64,000 nucleotides of DNA from Patiria miniata (GCF_015706575.1 NW_024037074.1:1984001-2048000), one strand, 5' to 3'. Numbered from the stretch's first letter, positions 8,738 to 19,302 are shown. Translations and numbers: made by a program. Notes: a model not told the origin generated them from the sequence alone.

Positions 8738-10034
8738 TGGCTACCAAAACAGCTCCACTCCATCAACTGGGTGCAAAACTGAAGTTGAAAAGCATCTTGA
8801 GAACTTTTACATGAGTGAAGGAAGAATTCATCAAATAACATTGTTAAGTGTTGAAATCATTGCACCAATCGGCCTCTGCTTAAACTTTGTCTTTCTCTTC
8901 ACAGTCATTCAAGTGAAGTCCATGCGTACAATCATCAACATCTACCTATCCAATCTGGCTGTGGCTGACTCCCTCTTCCTTATAACTTACTTCATAATTG
9001 CACTGTTTTCACCTATAGAGTCCAACTTGTTGGTCAAAAAGGCAATATATAGTTTCCAAAGCACGTTCCTCGCTACTTCTAATTTCTTTGTGGTTACCAT
9101 AGCAGCTGAGAGATTCTCTGCAGTGCGCAATCCTATAACGTTCAAAGAAAAGGCCTCTAAATCTCGAGCAGCAAAGATATCAGCAGGACTCTGGGTGCCA
9201 ACAATTATTGTTGGTGTGATTCTGATTTTCGTACCATTAACAGACGCTGTCTTCGATAAAGTCTACTTTGGGATTATTTCCATTATCAATATTGTCTCTT
9301 TGATAGCAACTCTTGCTTTGTACATCTATGTAATATTGAAAGTACGCAGGCAATCAGCCCTGTTGCCGAACCGTCCCAAGCGAGCAGGCAAGGTCCTCTG
9401 CATGGTTATCATCAACACTGCTGTTTTCTTCATTCTGAACTCACTGGACACTGCAGTTACAATTATGACAATTCATGTACTTGTAGTGGCATCAAAGTAT
9501 ACTTCAACTGCTCAGACTGTTGCCAATCTGGAACTTGGAGCGACAATAAATATTCTGACTACATGCATTGAAATTTTGCAACTGATCAATAGCTCAATCA
9601 ATTCCCTAGTCTACAGTGCCACAAATGCTGACTATCGTGAGGCTGTAGTCAAGGCTTTCTCATTCCTGAAACTGTGCTGTCGTTGCTGCCCAAGACGGAA
9701 TCCCAGCCGACCATCGCAGCCAGAGAAGCAGATTGAGCTTCATGTGATTCCACAGGCAGAAAATGACCAAGAGCACCGTGCTGCCAGACCAAGCAGCAGC
9801 AAGCCACCAAGCCAAGGGCATGCACAACACAGAGAGAGTCAGCAGTCACAGGACAGCTGTCAAGAACAATGTTCCAGGCAAAGCAGCAGCAAGGCATCCA
9901 TGCACAGTCAGCAGCATGTTCAAGTGCATGTTGAGGTACATCCAGAACCAGCAGAGAGCCAGCAGTCACTTGCAAGTACTCAGGAACAATGTCCTGGGCT
10001 GACTGGCACCGTGCCATCAGCACAAGGGCAGTAG
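8730..10034 (+). CDS. Rhodopsin-family orphan GPCR, intronless
   Basis: A 434-residue receptor in one exon. The N-terminus has an NSS glycosylation site (residue 7). Approximate membrane segments: 37-60, 70-93, 104-126, 148-170, 178-203, 220-245 and 270-296. Class A marks: N52 in TM1, LSNLAVAD with D80 in TM2, ERF (127-129) for DRY, W155 in TM4, and NSLVY (291-295) for NPxxY. Unusual points: no Cys at the start of TM3 or in loop 2, so the usual disulfide is missing, and TM6 has ILNSLD instead of CWxP. A CCRCC cluster (316-320) may be palmitoylated. The tail is rich in Gln, Ser and His with a twice-used ESQQS-QEQC phrase. The ligand is unknown; the general look is peptide-receptor-like. A broken paralogue lies at 25,011. 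Start chosen at the ATG aligned with that paralogue. Confidence 0.9.
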   Translation: MGDGYQNSSTPSTGCKTEVEKHLENFYMSEGRIHQITLLSVEIIAPIGLCLNFVFLFTVIQVKSMRTIINIYLSNLAVADSLFLITYFIIALFSPIESNLLVKKAIYSFQSTFLATSNFFVVTIAAERFSAVRNPITFKEKASKSRAAKISAGLWVPTIIVGVILIFVPLTDAVFDKVYFGIISIINIVSLIATLALYIYVILKVRRQSALLPNRPKRAGKVLCMVIINTAVFFILNSLDTAVTIMTIHVLVVASKYTSTAQTVANLELGATINILTTCIEILQLINSSINSLVYSATNADYREAVVKAFSFLKLCCRCCPRRNPSRPSQPEKQIELHVIPQAENDQEHRAARPSSSKPPSQGHAQHRESQQSQDSCQEQCSRQSSSKASMHSQQHVQVHVEVHPEPAESQQSLASTQEQCPGLTGTVPSAQGQ

Positions 10035-11181
10035 TATGCACATCCAGAACCAGAAGGGAGACAGTCTTGGAAATTTGTCACGAGCAATGTTCTCTGGTAA
10101 CTGATGAGTGCAAGCCATCTATAAGGGCAGCGGTGAGTAGAGTCAGTGCTGCTTTTGAACTTGCTGTGTTCAAAGTGTAGAGCAGATTTAAGGCCGTTTC
10201 ATACATCGTCTTCATTGGAATGCCAAGTAGATTTGAAATTGAGAAATATTAACAGCAAATAATATGCTGGAGTTGAAATGAGTTTTAATTGAGCAGATTG
10301 CCAATACACATATGCAACAATGACATCAGTAATGTGCAGGCCCAGAGCACATTGCTGTCAGGGAACAGCTGGAACTCATTCAATGTATGTATTCAAGTGG
10401 TGTTGAACTACATGTACTTACAAATGATCTTCTTGGCAAATGAATTACACTTTCCATATCTGGTTCTTGTTACTTGATGACATTTTTGTAAATGAACAAG
10501 TTTGCTACTCTTTATTTGTGAAAATGCACATCTATTGGCACTAACATATGGATAACCCTGACATTTGTCCCACCTTAAGTACTTGTTTAAGTGCCTTTGA
10601 AACATATTTGGAGGTTTTAATTTTAGGAAATGCACCTCTGTATTCCAAGTCTTTGGATGTTTCAGGCGTTTACATATTTTTATGATGGTGCCAAGGTGCA
10701 TATTCAAGAGAAATACAGTGATGTCATGAGCTGGAACTTCAGTTTCACTGATGATTGAGGACAAAAAAAGTTACAAGTGTTTTGATCGCGGTTAGCACAT
10801 GGCAGGCAGTCAATGTGATACTGTAATGTACAAACTGCTATGTGTACATGTACAATGCAGAGAAATTTAGGTTTATAAATTACACAGAAAATTCCAAAGC
10901 TATAAAGTGAAAGTATTTGGACATTGTAAAAAGTGCACTTGAAAAAAAAGGGGGGGAAAGCACATGTAGTTGTTACTTTGATAAAACCAGGAGGCTATAT
11001 TTTAAAATTTTAGTGAAATTCATTTCACAGCCCTTTAATTCTTTTATGCTATTGAAAGACCTTGAGAAAGTCCAACCATGGTTGGCAATAGGAACTCTCG
11101 ATATGGCGCAAACTGTGTGTCAATTCAGGCGCAGATCTGGGGTGGTCCGCGTGGGCACGAGCCCCTGTCAAATTGAGTCCA
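10035..11181 (+). other. GPCR 3' flank, duplicated downstream
   Basis: The sequence at about 10,590-10,900 is clearly related to 33,840-34,165 (shared phrases such as ATACAGTGATGTCATGAGCT and ACAAACTGCTATGTGTAC). This is the 3' part of the segmental duplication that includes the GPCR and the TRMT2A exon. No further gene is seen. Confidence 0.6.
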
Positions 11182-11182
11182 C

Positions 11183-11206
11183 AAAAAAAAAAAAAAAAAA
11201 AAAAAA
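11183..11206 (+). repeat. 24-base poly-A tract
   Basis: A pure A run directly after a GC-richer segment (11,120-11,182) ending GAGTCCAC. It may be the tail of a retroposed sequence, but I cannot name it or find a target duplication. Confidence 0.4.
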
Positions 11207-12379
11207 GAAGTTTTTTTTTTAAGTAAAAGGTTTGACATTACTACACATTGCTGAAAATCCAAATCTGATAACTTTGGTACTTAAAAGGGATCTGTTTGTT
11301 CTTAGGACAAAAATCAGCAGTTATAGCGCAAAGGCAAAGTTTAGCACTCTAGACATGCTCTGGCAAGTTAGACAGAACACGCTGTGAGTTGCTTTCTCAA
11401 GTGCAAGCGAGGAATTTTTTTATTGGAGTTTGCCTGTGGCGGCCGCAGACCGGCGCCTGTCTGTGCCGGGTTGGGATAGGAATACACCAATTCCTGATGT
11501 CTATTTCTCAACGTCATCAATATACAATTATTTACTGTATTTTTTTACGTAACAAAATGACGAAAACACCTTCACAATGTATCGTACTAAATGGGAATTG
11601 CAATCATGGGGCCAAAGGCCCAATGACTATTTTCTGTTCTATAAGAGACCAGTCACATGTGTACAAACTATGATGAGTGTTTTATACAATTGTCTTGCTG
11701 TGCCGCCGATCTGCCGATGGTTTATTTACAAATACATGTACCTGTACATGTATTAACTAGGCCCTATTCTTGAAATTGAAACTGGACTGAATTAAAACCA
11801 AGAACATTGCTGTAAAATGTTTGGGCAATTACATTACGCATGCATGAGATTAGTCACGAGATAAATCTGAGCTGTGAATTTACAATGTGCATGGAGGCCT
11901 AATTGCTCCTCTGTTTTAATTTGATTAAATTACACTAATTTAAAACTTGAATTCAATGTACATGTTCAAGCGGTTTGTTCTTATTGATAAACTGAACAAT
12001 TCAAAGCATCCTTGCAACAGTTTACAAACTAAGTCTATAAAATTCCTTTTTACAAATAAAATGCACAAAAATATGCAGACGAAAATACATGGTTATCACG
12101 TGAAGAACAGAAGAAACTAAAAAGGTTTGTAATAGTAAGAGTTTATTTTAAACCAATGAAAAATCCATATGATCTTAAAATGTTTTGCTCAAATGAGTCG
12201 GGGTAAGAGGGGCCAGGAATCGCCTCAGATTGCAATACAGATCATCTATAATCCAAAATTTCCCGCGCTCGCATAGTTCTCGGAGAAAATGTTCCAACAA
12301 TGTGCCCTCCGTCTAAAAAAATCCTGGACCCCGCCTGATTATCATTATCGAGGGTTGAATGTTTAGGGAGCAAACTCAC
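11207..12379. other. Stretch without recognisable gene
   Basis: No exon seen. At about 12,205-12,290 is a decayed copy of the dispersed repeat containing GCCTCAGAT and the GCGCTCGCAT phrase that also occurs at 28,310-28,440. Confidence 0.4.
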
Positions 12380-12537
12380 CGCAAATCCAAAATGTCTTGG
12401 GAGGTTTTGGATCCCAATCTTGAAGATCTCTGAGGTGAAGTGCTGTTGTGTCAGATAGTGATAAGGATCCGTTATGGCAGCACCAGTCACTGGTACGTCA
12501 GAGGTGCTGGTGGAATGGTTATCTTGTGGGTCAAGAC
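12380..12537 (-). pseudogene. TRMT2A: Duplicate TRMT2A N-terminal exon
   Basis: The minus strand reads TSDVPVTGAAITDPYHYL then FTSEIFKIGIQNLPRHFGFA up to a GTGAGT donor. It is a near copy of the exon at 34,442-34,591. Relative to that copy it has a 9-base insertion and a one-base loss near its 5' end, so the frame from the acceptor does not run into the conserved part. No TRMT2A exons follow it on the minus strand below 12.4 kb, so it appears stranded by the segmental duplication that also copied the GPCR. Confidence 0.7.
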
Positions 12538-12790
12538 CTGACTCCAATTAGAGAAGAAAAAAAGATTAAATTGGTATTTGTTGAGGTATATTTAAGTCTA
12601 ATATGGGCAAGTGAGATGTCTATGGCTATTGTCTGTGTCTTCACCCATAACAATTACATGGGAACAATCTGACAATAGCCGTAGCCATAGCTCTAGAAGC
12701 CCGTTTCAGACACAGCCTAAGTAACAAATCAACAAAGTTGCAAGTTATGCATAAGGAGCATCTGATTCCAAATACATTACACCAATCTTT

Positions 12791-14026
12791 GTGCACACAT
12801 CGTCGCTTTGCTCACGAAGTGACAAAAACCTCGAAAATCGATAATTATTTGATTTTGAGTTTTACTAGCCATTTATTTTACATGAAGTTGTCTCAAGGAA
12901 CAATTTGACCAAGTTTCAAGGCAAAATATTGTATACTTTCTTAATTATTGTAAACAAACAATTGACAAAAAGCCTGAAATCGGTGATTTTCATTTTTACA
13001 AAGTGTAAAAAAGTGTAAAATGTTCTCATGAAGTGACAAAAAGTCACCTCTTGAGCAGGGCCGGAGGAATAATACATTGGTCTACACGCGGCAGGATGCA
13101 TAGCTGCCAACATTTCAAAATCCCAATTAGTAATCAACCTGCGCGGTCATTGACAACTTCTCGTTTTATCAAAAGCTTTACCAACATCGAGTACAGGTAC
13201 ATGGTTTACATGTACACATACATGTGCATACCCTTCTTGTTGTGAATAATAACGAGATGCACACAAATGACACACCATTGACAAATATTTTTAGTCTGGT
13301 CCTCAAGTACTCCACTGCGCACACTGCATTGATGTCTATCAGGTGCTTGACTGCATTCTTATTAGACTTGTCACCAGTCCATCCATTATCGCGACATTTC
13401 GCCAGAAGTTTTCGGTCAAAAACGATACTTTACATTTTTTTTTTTACGTTAGGTAGAAAATGGGAAATTCGTAATGTTTTAGTGGCAAATCATATTTTCG
13501 TAATTTAACAAACAATTCGTAATAATTACGAAAAAATCGTACTAGTTGGCAGCTATGAGGATGGGAGCATACACGCATGCGCGAACGATGTTGAAAAAGA
13601 ACAGACGCGTGCGCGCTCGAATGTCCTGATGCGCAAAAGTAACAAGTTTGCTGCGTCGAAAAAAAGTACAAATAAGTAAAGCCTCTGCGATTCATGATCC
13701 CACGAAGTGACAAAAACGATGTACAAAGTAATTGGCAAAATATGGGAGCCAAAGTATCGATGTTCTCACGAAGTGCAAAATAGTTTTATTAATGAATTAC
13801 TGTTTAATAACGAACTACATGTATTTTTTAACAAACAACTATGAATTAACAAAGAGCAAATCATATCCTATCGGACAATGCAAAAAATTCCGGATTCTGT
13901 TACTGCAAAGTGGTCCAAAATGTCTTTTGAAAAAATGAATAACTTCAAATACGATTATCTCAGGATGAACTTTTGTCAAATTTTGAGGTTTTTGTCACTT
14001 CGTGAGCAAAGCGACGACATGTTGCA
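12791..14026. mobile_element. TIR element, about 1.24 kb, non-coding
   Basis: The left end (CGTCGCTTTGCTCACGAAGT from about 12,801, then GACAAAAACCTC) recurs as an inverted copy at about 13,984-14,018, giving terminal repeats of 36 bp or more, starting near GTGCA on each side. Shorter echoes of CACGAAGTGACAAAAA occur inside (13,027, 13,701 and 13,763), suggesting internal subterminal motifs or nested relatives. No transposase is encoded. Confidence 0.65.
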
Positions 14027-15303
14027 CAACGTGGAAAATGCTTTTTGAAGACCATTCTATCTTTAGCAAGGAGAAATCCATTGTATAGACTTTTTGCTGC
14101 AGAGCACAGATATATAATATACGACACCATTGTAGGCTTTAGATGTACAGTATGGGATTTAAGTCTGGTGTATTAAAGGTGTCTACACAGCTACTAGCTG
14201 GAAAAAATGTAGTTGATAGTTAAAGTCAGCAATGTGTTCCCCACTTCTGTCAATAGAGCGTGCAAGTTGACTTCAAAAACCTAGGTGATTTTACTAGGTT
14301 TATCCAGTCAAGGGCAAAGAATGGGTTCTGAACAAGAAAAAAATCATTCCAATTTACAACACATTCAAAAAATATTGCAAATTGATTACTATAGTAAATT
14401 GAAAAAATGTGGACCTCCACTTCCGTTCATTGGGTGAATTCAAAGACGGGAGTCTGTGGCTAGACTAGTCAGTGTTTGGTACCAAGATGTTCACATGAAA
14501 AGTGAATGTGAACTGGCGAGACTTGCATGCTCTATAATTGTACATAATCTGTGTAGCACCACTAGTCTGTTGTATTACATTATGAGCTCCAAGTCTGTAT
14601 GATGTTTAAATGCAAAGCAATATTCTAATATTTCTTTTAGATGGACTCAAGGGTACCTCGAATTTGGGTAATTGAAAAATCAATGCTGTAAAATATGAAT
14701 GTCGTTGTAAATTTAGCATCATACAAGATGTATCTTAATTTGCACAGTATCCGAGGAATTGCTGCTTTTTATATGTTCATTAAAGCTGCAATTTCCTTGT
14801 GTAATTTAAAAGTCTAAACACAAATGATACAGAAATGTACTATCACCAAATCGGTGTTTGAGCTCTTAAAAATTGCAGGGCAAACCATGTTTCTAAAAGT
14901 CACATACTTTTTTTAGGACAAGAAAATTTGCGTGTAAAAGTATTATCAGTGATAAAATAAATAAAAGTGTACACTAGCAACATTTAAACAAATCGTGATT
15001 TTCCTGAATTTTGTGTTGAAAACCTAATTCTTGTTTGTACAAATGTAATTGTTGAAAAATCCCTATTGAGTAAAAGAGCTTGCTGGTCAATGTTAAAAGT
15101 ACAAACATATACCCTCAATATTCATGCCACAAAAGTAAGCCAACATATTGGTTAGCAAAGGGGATGACAAGGGTTTAAGTCTTTTATGGCTTGTTTCTTT
15201 CTTTTCAATAATTAATTCCTGACAGACATAGTAGACAATGCACAATATGTACATCTGTCAATCTTTCTGTGTGTTGCATTCTGATTGGTTGGAATTGATC
15301 AGG
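14027..15303. other. Intron or intergenic stretch, nothing recognised
   Basis: I looked on the minus strand for the TRMT2A exons that should follow 15,420 (the OB-like end and the methyltransferase core with its catalytic Cys) and did not find them here. Confidence 0.4.
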
Positions 15304-15334
15304 TTAGGGGTTAGGGTTAGGGTTAGGGTTAGGG
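15304..15334 (+). repeat. Short interstitial telomere-type repeat
   Basis: Five TTAGGG units in a row, with one extra G after the first. TTAGGG is the telomere repeat of vertebrates and many invertebrates. This short tract lies 86 bp from a TRMT2A exon, in an intron or 3' flank. Confidence 0.9.
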
Positions 15335-15419
15335 CCACGCCCCTTGACAGCCGATCCAATCAAACATAAAAGCTGATCTACGTCTTTTGCAAAAAGGAAA
15401 CTTCAGAGGAAATACTTAC

Positions 15420-15454
15420 CTTTGTATGCGCCAAACCGGAACCAACAGTGTTAT
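15420..15454 (-). pseudogene. TRMT2A: TRMT2A internal exon (DNTVG), frame lesion
   Basis: Acceptor TTGACAG, 35 bases, donor GTAAGT. The exon starts with the split codon completing Asp, then NTVG, matching DNTVG of human TRMT2A as I recall it. After that the expected G-x-R-x-G-x-YKG motif appears only in the next frame (FRFGAYK), as if one T of a TTT were lost. The start phase matches the preceding exon at 16,131-16,194. With the shift the exon would end in phase 1, one base into Gly. Confidence 0.7.
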
Positions 15455-15879
15455 CTGTCAATGAAACTAATAAGACATGAAACTGAAACGTTTGCACAAT
15501 TTATCCTGACAAGAATTTAGGGGAATAACTGAGAAAAAAAATTCCTGAAACTTTCGGTTGCGATGTTCATAACAGGCACATTGTATGAAATGTTATGTCC
15601 ATTCCAGGCAATGTGCACTTTTAACTTAATGATGCAGTGCCTTGAACACCAATACTGGTGGATAGGTGTGCTCTATCTTAAAAAAAAAAACCAAGAAAAG
15701 AAATGCTTTGATGTTAAACTTTACTTTCATTTAAGAGTGCCTAGGGTTGCTCTTCGCTTCCCTCAGAACTACTACAACTTCTTTGTAAAGTCATGTTGAC
15801 AGGATTCAACAAGCAGCATTTTTCCCAACACATGATGATGCCATTGCCCATCCCCCCACCTCTGGTCCAAACATGGGAG

Positions 15880-16110
15880 GGGTGGTGGGGATAAATCCCT
15901 ACCCTCTGGTGTTTATGCTGTGAGAGAGACCCAGTTTGTCAGTAAGTCCAGGGACAGTTGGTCTCAATCTGCCCCTAAATGAGAGAGTTTCTATAAGCAG
16001 GGGGTTGGGGTTCACATCCCGCCAATGACACTTCAGAGTTGCCCAGAAATCATCAAATCCAAAGGATGCAGAACCACAAAACGTAGAGGTTGGATAAATA
16101 AAAAAAAAAA
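15880..16110 (+). mobile_element. Possible tRNA-derived SINE fragment
   Basis: A box-B-like GGGTTCACATCCC near 16,010 and a terminal A run (16,099-16,110) suggest a SINE tail, but the head is poorly preserved. Confidence 0.3.
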
Positions 16111-16130
16111 TGAATGCCAGTTTCACTCAC

Positions 16131-16194
16131 CGATGCCATAGACACTCTTTCCGATGGTAAACTCACACTTGTTGCGATAACTCTCTAATACTGG
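16131..16194 (-). CDS. TRMT2A: TRMT2A internal exon (YRNKCEF)
   Basis: Acceptor CATCAACAG and donor GTGAGT bound 64 bases encoding PVLESYRNKCEFTIGKSVYGI plus one base of Gly. YRNKCEF is a hallmark of TRMT2A/TrmA-type m5U methyltransferases at the entry to the OB-like substrate-binding region. TRMT2A methylates uridine 54 (the T-loop position) of cytosolic tRNAs. Phases agree with the exons on both sides (phase 0 in, phase 1 out). No lesion is seen in this exon. Confidence 0.85.
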
Positions 16195-16513
16195 CTGTTG
16201 ATGAGGAAACAAACAATGAAAATTAAAGGAACAAATCAGACATCTCCCATGTCAGGAATATTTATCCCACAAAAGATTCACACACCGTAATGTTACTCTA
16301 TCATAAAATCCTGGTTGAAATATTAATTTAGTTAAAGGTGACTCTATCTAGCTGCCCAAGGTCACATCAGTCAAGCTAACCTAACACTAACTATGTGCCA
16401 AAGTAAACTTACGCTGAGATTTTAATTCATAGAACCATTCACTATACTACAGATGAATTAACATAAAAATCAAGTCTTTGTAGTCAACAAACATGATCTC
16501 TTAGCTTACTCAC

Positions 16514-16562
16514 CGATGGCTTAATTGGCTGCAACTCACATGCCATCCCACTGTGGTTCTTC
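16514..16562 (-). CDS. TRMT2A: TRMT2A internal exon (linker)
   Basis: A 49-base exon with acceptor TTGACAG and donor GTGAGT. With the two bases carried over from 18,022 it reads RKNHSGMACELQPIKPS, corresponding to the HKHNKACCPLEGVRPSP linker of human TRMT2A as I recall it. It joins in phase to the exon at 16,131-16,194. Confidence 0.8.
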
Positions 16563-16599
16563 CTGTCAATCAAATGAAGAGTGCACTATTATTAAACAT

Positions 16600-17565
16600 G
16601 AGGGTGTGGGTTAAGTCCCTGCCAAGCTAGCTTGTGAATTTGTTCCAGTGGTTCTCACAGCTATATACGTACAAGATTCAAACTGGCTCTCCAACCTTGG
16701 CAAGCTCTTTTGTCAAGTTGTTAAAGGCCCTGTCACGCTGTCACGTCCATGCACGGCGTTCATATTGCGTAGTTGAAATGCTTAAAAATGTAACAAAACA
16801 CCATAAAGATGCAGGATTCATGGCACCAGTGGCTTGCAATGCGTTTCTGTGAAGTCCACCGGAAGTCTACGACGTCCGTGTGGCGTTCCATAGCGTCTAT
16901 GCGGCGTTCTCTATGAGTTCCATTGAAGACCAATTAGAGGTCTGTGCAGCGTCCTCTGTGTCCTCGCTGTGTCCTCATGGCGTCCAATAAGTTCATACCA
17001 TGCTCTTGGAGTTCTTATCGTGCGCTTGATGCGACCTTAAAACATACGTGTAACATCAGCAGCCAGAAGCGCGTCGTGTATAAATACTCGGGCCACAATT
17101 GGCGATAGTCATTGAGTCTTCACATTTTGAACGGCATAGATGCAGGAGACGCAGAGGAAACGCGCAGTCCTGATGCATGCACGTCCGTGGAGTTCTCACA
17201 ACGTTGCTCACGTCTGCCTGCGCGTTGCCAGTACGTCGCGGCCATTCGTGAGGAGTTTGCACAGAGTCGTTGCCGCGTTCTGGTCAAAACGCCGAGGTGC
17301 AACGTTTGTTTTGTGCATATCCAAAACGAACACGGCAGTTTGGTGTTCAGCGAAGTCCTTGGAATCTTCTGAAGTCCTCAACTAGTATCAATGAGTCCCC
17401 ACGCCGTCATCTGCGTTCCCACCGCGTTTTAGTCAATTTTCTTGGTAGCAGTACAAACTCCATGCCAGAACGTGACACTGTGAGAGGGCCTTAAGATGTC
17501 TGCACTAGTAAGCAGGAGGTCATGGGTTCATATCCCACCCAAGAAAGCTTTCAAATTTGCATTGG
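16600..17565 (+). mobile_element. tRNA-derived SINE split by a TTAA element
   Basis: The SINE's head (around 16,695-16,720, CTTGGCAAGCTCTTTTGTCA) continues at 17,495 with GATGTCTGCACTAGTAAGCA and a box B at about 17,524. The sister SINE at 17,680 shows the uninterrupted order. The interruption is the 16,721-17,494 element. Confidence 0.6.
16721..17494. mobile_element. TTAA-target MITE inserted in a SINE
   Basis: Imperfect inverted ends (AGGCCCTGTCACGCTGTCAC and, in complement, GGCCCTCTCACAGTGTCAC) are each bordered by TTAA. The host SINE supplies the empty-site layout, so the TTAA duplication is well supported; this is the target of piggyBac-type transposases. The interior is GC-richer and repetitive (CGTC and GCGTTC phrases) with open frames on both strands that look like chance. 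Confidence 0.7.
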
Positions 17566-17599
17566 TGAATGGCAAACCAGATATTAACATTCACAGGTC

Positions 17600-17765
17600 C
17601 TCTACTCAAACAATCCATTAAACTCATTGGTTGTGGCACCTGCTATATCAGATTGGAACCAGCCAGCCAGCCCCAGCAAGCTTGGTGGTCAAGTAAGACA
17701 TCTGCACTAGTAAGCAGGAGGTTGTTGGTGCAAGTCCCACTCAAGCAGCTTTTGTAAACTTTTTC
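17600..17765 (+). mobile_element. tRNA-derived SINE
   Basis: The tRNA-like head at 17,678-17,740 has GCAAGCTTGGTGGTCAAG (box A region), GACATCTGCACTAGTAAGCA and GGTGCAAGTCCC (box B). It belongs to the same family as the SINEs at 4.2, 5.7 and 22.2 kb. Confidence 0.6.
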
Positions 17766-18021
17766 TCGTGAGCTTTTTCCTTTGTTTTGTGTGGTTTTTT
17801 TTATTCTACAAGACTTGTGTGTGTGGAGAAGGGAGCTTATTTCATAAAATTTGTTAAAACCTTAACTGATTCTCCAACAAATGGGCTTCCTTTTTCTGGG
17901 GTTTTAACAAGTTTTCAGGGCAGCTCGCCATAAAACTGTGTTTCCAAACAGTTACTTGTCAAGGAAGATCACATTTCCATTCTGGCCCACAACCATCCCG
18001 TGTCTTTGGCGAGTAGCTCAC

Positions 18022-18171
18022 CTTTGTTGCTTCAGACAGGGAGATATCTCCCCAACATTCCGTTGCAGCATCTTGGATAAATTCCTCAGAAACTCCCTGG
18101 TGTTGGTCTATTTGGTGGATAGCTGGTCCTCATACGGCTGGTTCCACAGTGGAGTCACCGTGTTGTTTAAC
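18022..18171 (-). pseudogene. TRMT2A: TRMT2A internal exon with in-frame stop
   Basis: Acceptor ATCTGCAG, donor GTGAGC. The frame gives LNNTVTPLWNQPYEDQLSTK, a TAG at 18,108-18,110, then TNTREFLRNLSKMLQRNVG and SPCLKQQ. It matches the VVTPLWTVPYAEQL ... VLQKLAKEIG region of human TRMT2A as I recall it. The downstream phase (AG plus G) fits the next exon exactly. The upstream phase does not fit the exon at 21,800 directly, so a linking exon is missing or unseen. TAG could be a C-to-T change from CAG. Confidence 0.75.
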
Positions 18172-18252
18172 CTGCAGATTGGGAGAAGAGAAAAAGCACA
18201 CTCAGTATTTCAGAGTCTGAAGAATTTCATAATTGTGAACGCTTCAACTGCT

Positions 18253-18389
18253 ATTACCCTTTTTTGAGATATGGCGGACAAAATCGGAGGGTGCCATTTG
18301 ATTTGGGTAAATTTGGGGTCAATACAAAAGACTCATCCAAACCAAATATCACCCTCGTATTGTGTCCGCCACATCTCATAATGGGTAAT
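18253..18389. mobile_element. Hairpin MITE
   Basis: ATTACCC ... GAGAT-TGGCGGACA on the left is repeated in inverted form (TGTCCGCCACATCTC ... GGGTAAT) on the right, with arms of about 55 bp and a short loop. No coding content. Confidence 0.7.
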
Positions 18390-18799
18390 GGATAGTCAGT
18401 GGAACTTGTGATCTTTCTACATACAACCATTCTCATAACTTCAGTTCGTAGTTCTGGTGGTGCGTGTGTAAAGTAAATTTTAGACTTGACACACTGAGGG
18501 AAATGTGTTCAACTTGAAAAGTTTATCAGATAAAATAAGTGTCATTAAATACGTGAATCACAAACTCTACACAGACATGCAAGCTTTGATGCTGTCCCGT
18601 CAAGGAGAATAAATGACAAGGAAGAGAAAACTGACCATGTAACTGTTTCACTCAAAAAATTTCATGTTCACAATTTCAAATGGGCTATGGAACTGACCGC
18701 TTGGGCTCTTAAAAAAGTAATCTCTGGATGTCAGAATGGTTTTCTTGTGATGATCATGAACTACAGGATGAGTCGAACTACAGGATGATTCAAACAAAG

Positions 18800-19302
18800 C
18801 AGAACCCAAACCCCCAAAATTAGATTTCATATTAAAAAAAAATATGTAGCATCAAACATTATAATGACCGGAAAGCCAATTTCATAACGTACTTTTAGAT
18901 GAAAAATGACTGAAATTGAACAATCCGTTCAAAGACTATCACCATTTAAACACAATGGCCACAAAACCTCTTTCGTCTAAAAACGCGTTTTCAGGAATCG
19001 TCACAATTGTCTTCAAACATCAACAGCGATAATACTTCAGCTTAAAAGTTAAAAGTATTCAACAAAGTCCTTTTCAGGCCAGTCTTTTAAAAAACAGTGG
19101 ATTTTATCAATCAGAATACACAATAAACTGGTTTTAGGGTCATTGTGTTTAAATGGTGATATTCTTTACACGAATTGAGCAATTTTATAAAAAAAATTTC
19201 GTCTAAGAGTAGTTTATGAAATTGGCTTTCCAGTCATAATTATGTTTGGTGCTACATATATTTTTAAATATGAAATACATTTTTGGGGGTTTGGGTTCCA
19301 CT
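18800..19302. mobile_element. Foldback element, about 500 bp
   Basis: Left arm (18,800-18,960) and right arm (19,130-19,302) are diverged inverted copies, sharing for example CACCATTTAAACACAATG and GGAAAGCCAATTTCATAA. It is the layout of a foldback or MITE-type DNA transposon, here in a TRMT2A intron. Confidence 0.75.

Noticed and set aside
9649-10041. 130-codon minus-strand frame opposite the GPCR tail, repeated opposite the second copy.
   Set aside because: Shadow of the Gln/Ser-rich GPCR tail; low-complexity coding opens the other strand.
16834-17494. Several overlapping frames on both strands at 17.0-17.5 kb.
   Set aside because: They lie inside the TTAA-ended non-coding element, overlap each other and show no protein family signature.
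5426-18110. Idea that in-frame TAG codons in host exons are read by an amber-suppressor tRNA from the array (some units have CTA at the anticodon place).
   Set aside because: The units cannot fold as functional tRNAs, a TGA stop is also present at 6,177, and simple decay or sequence error explains the stops.
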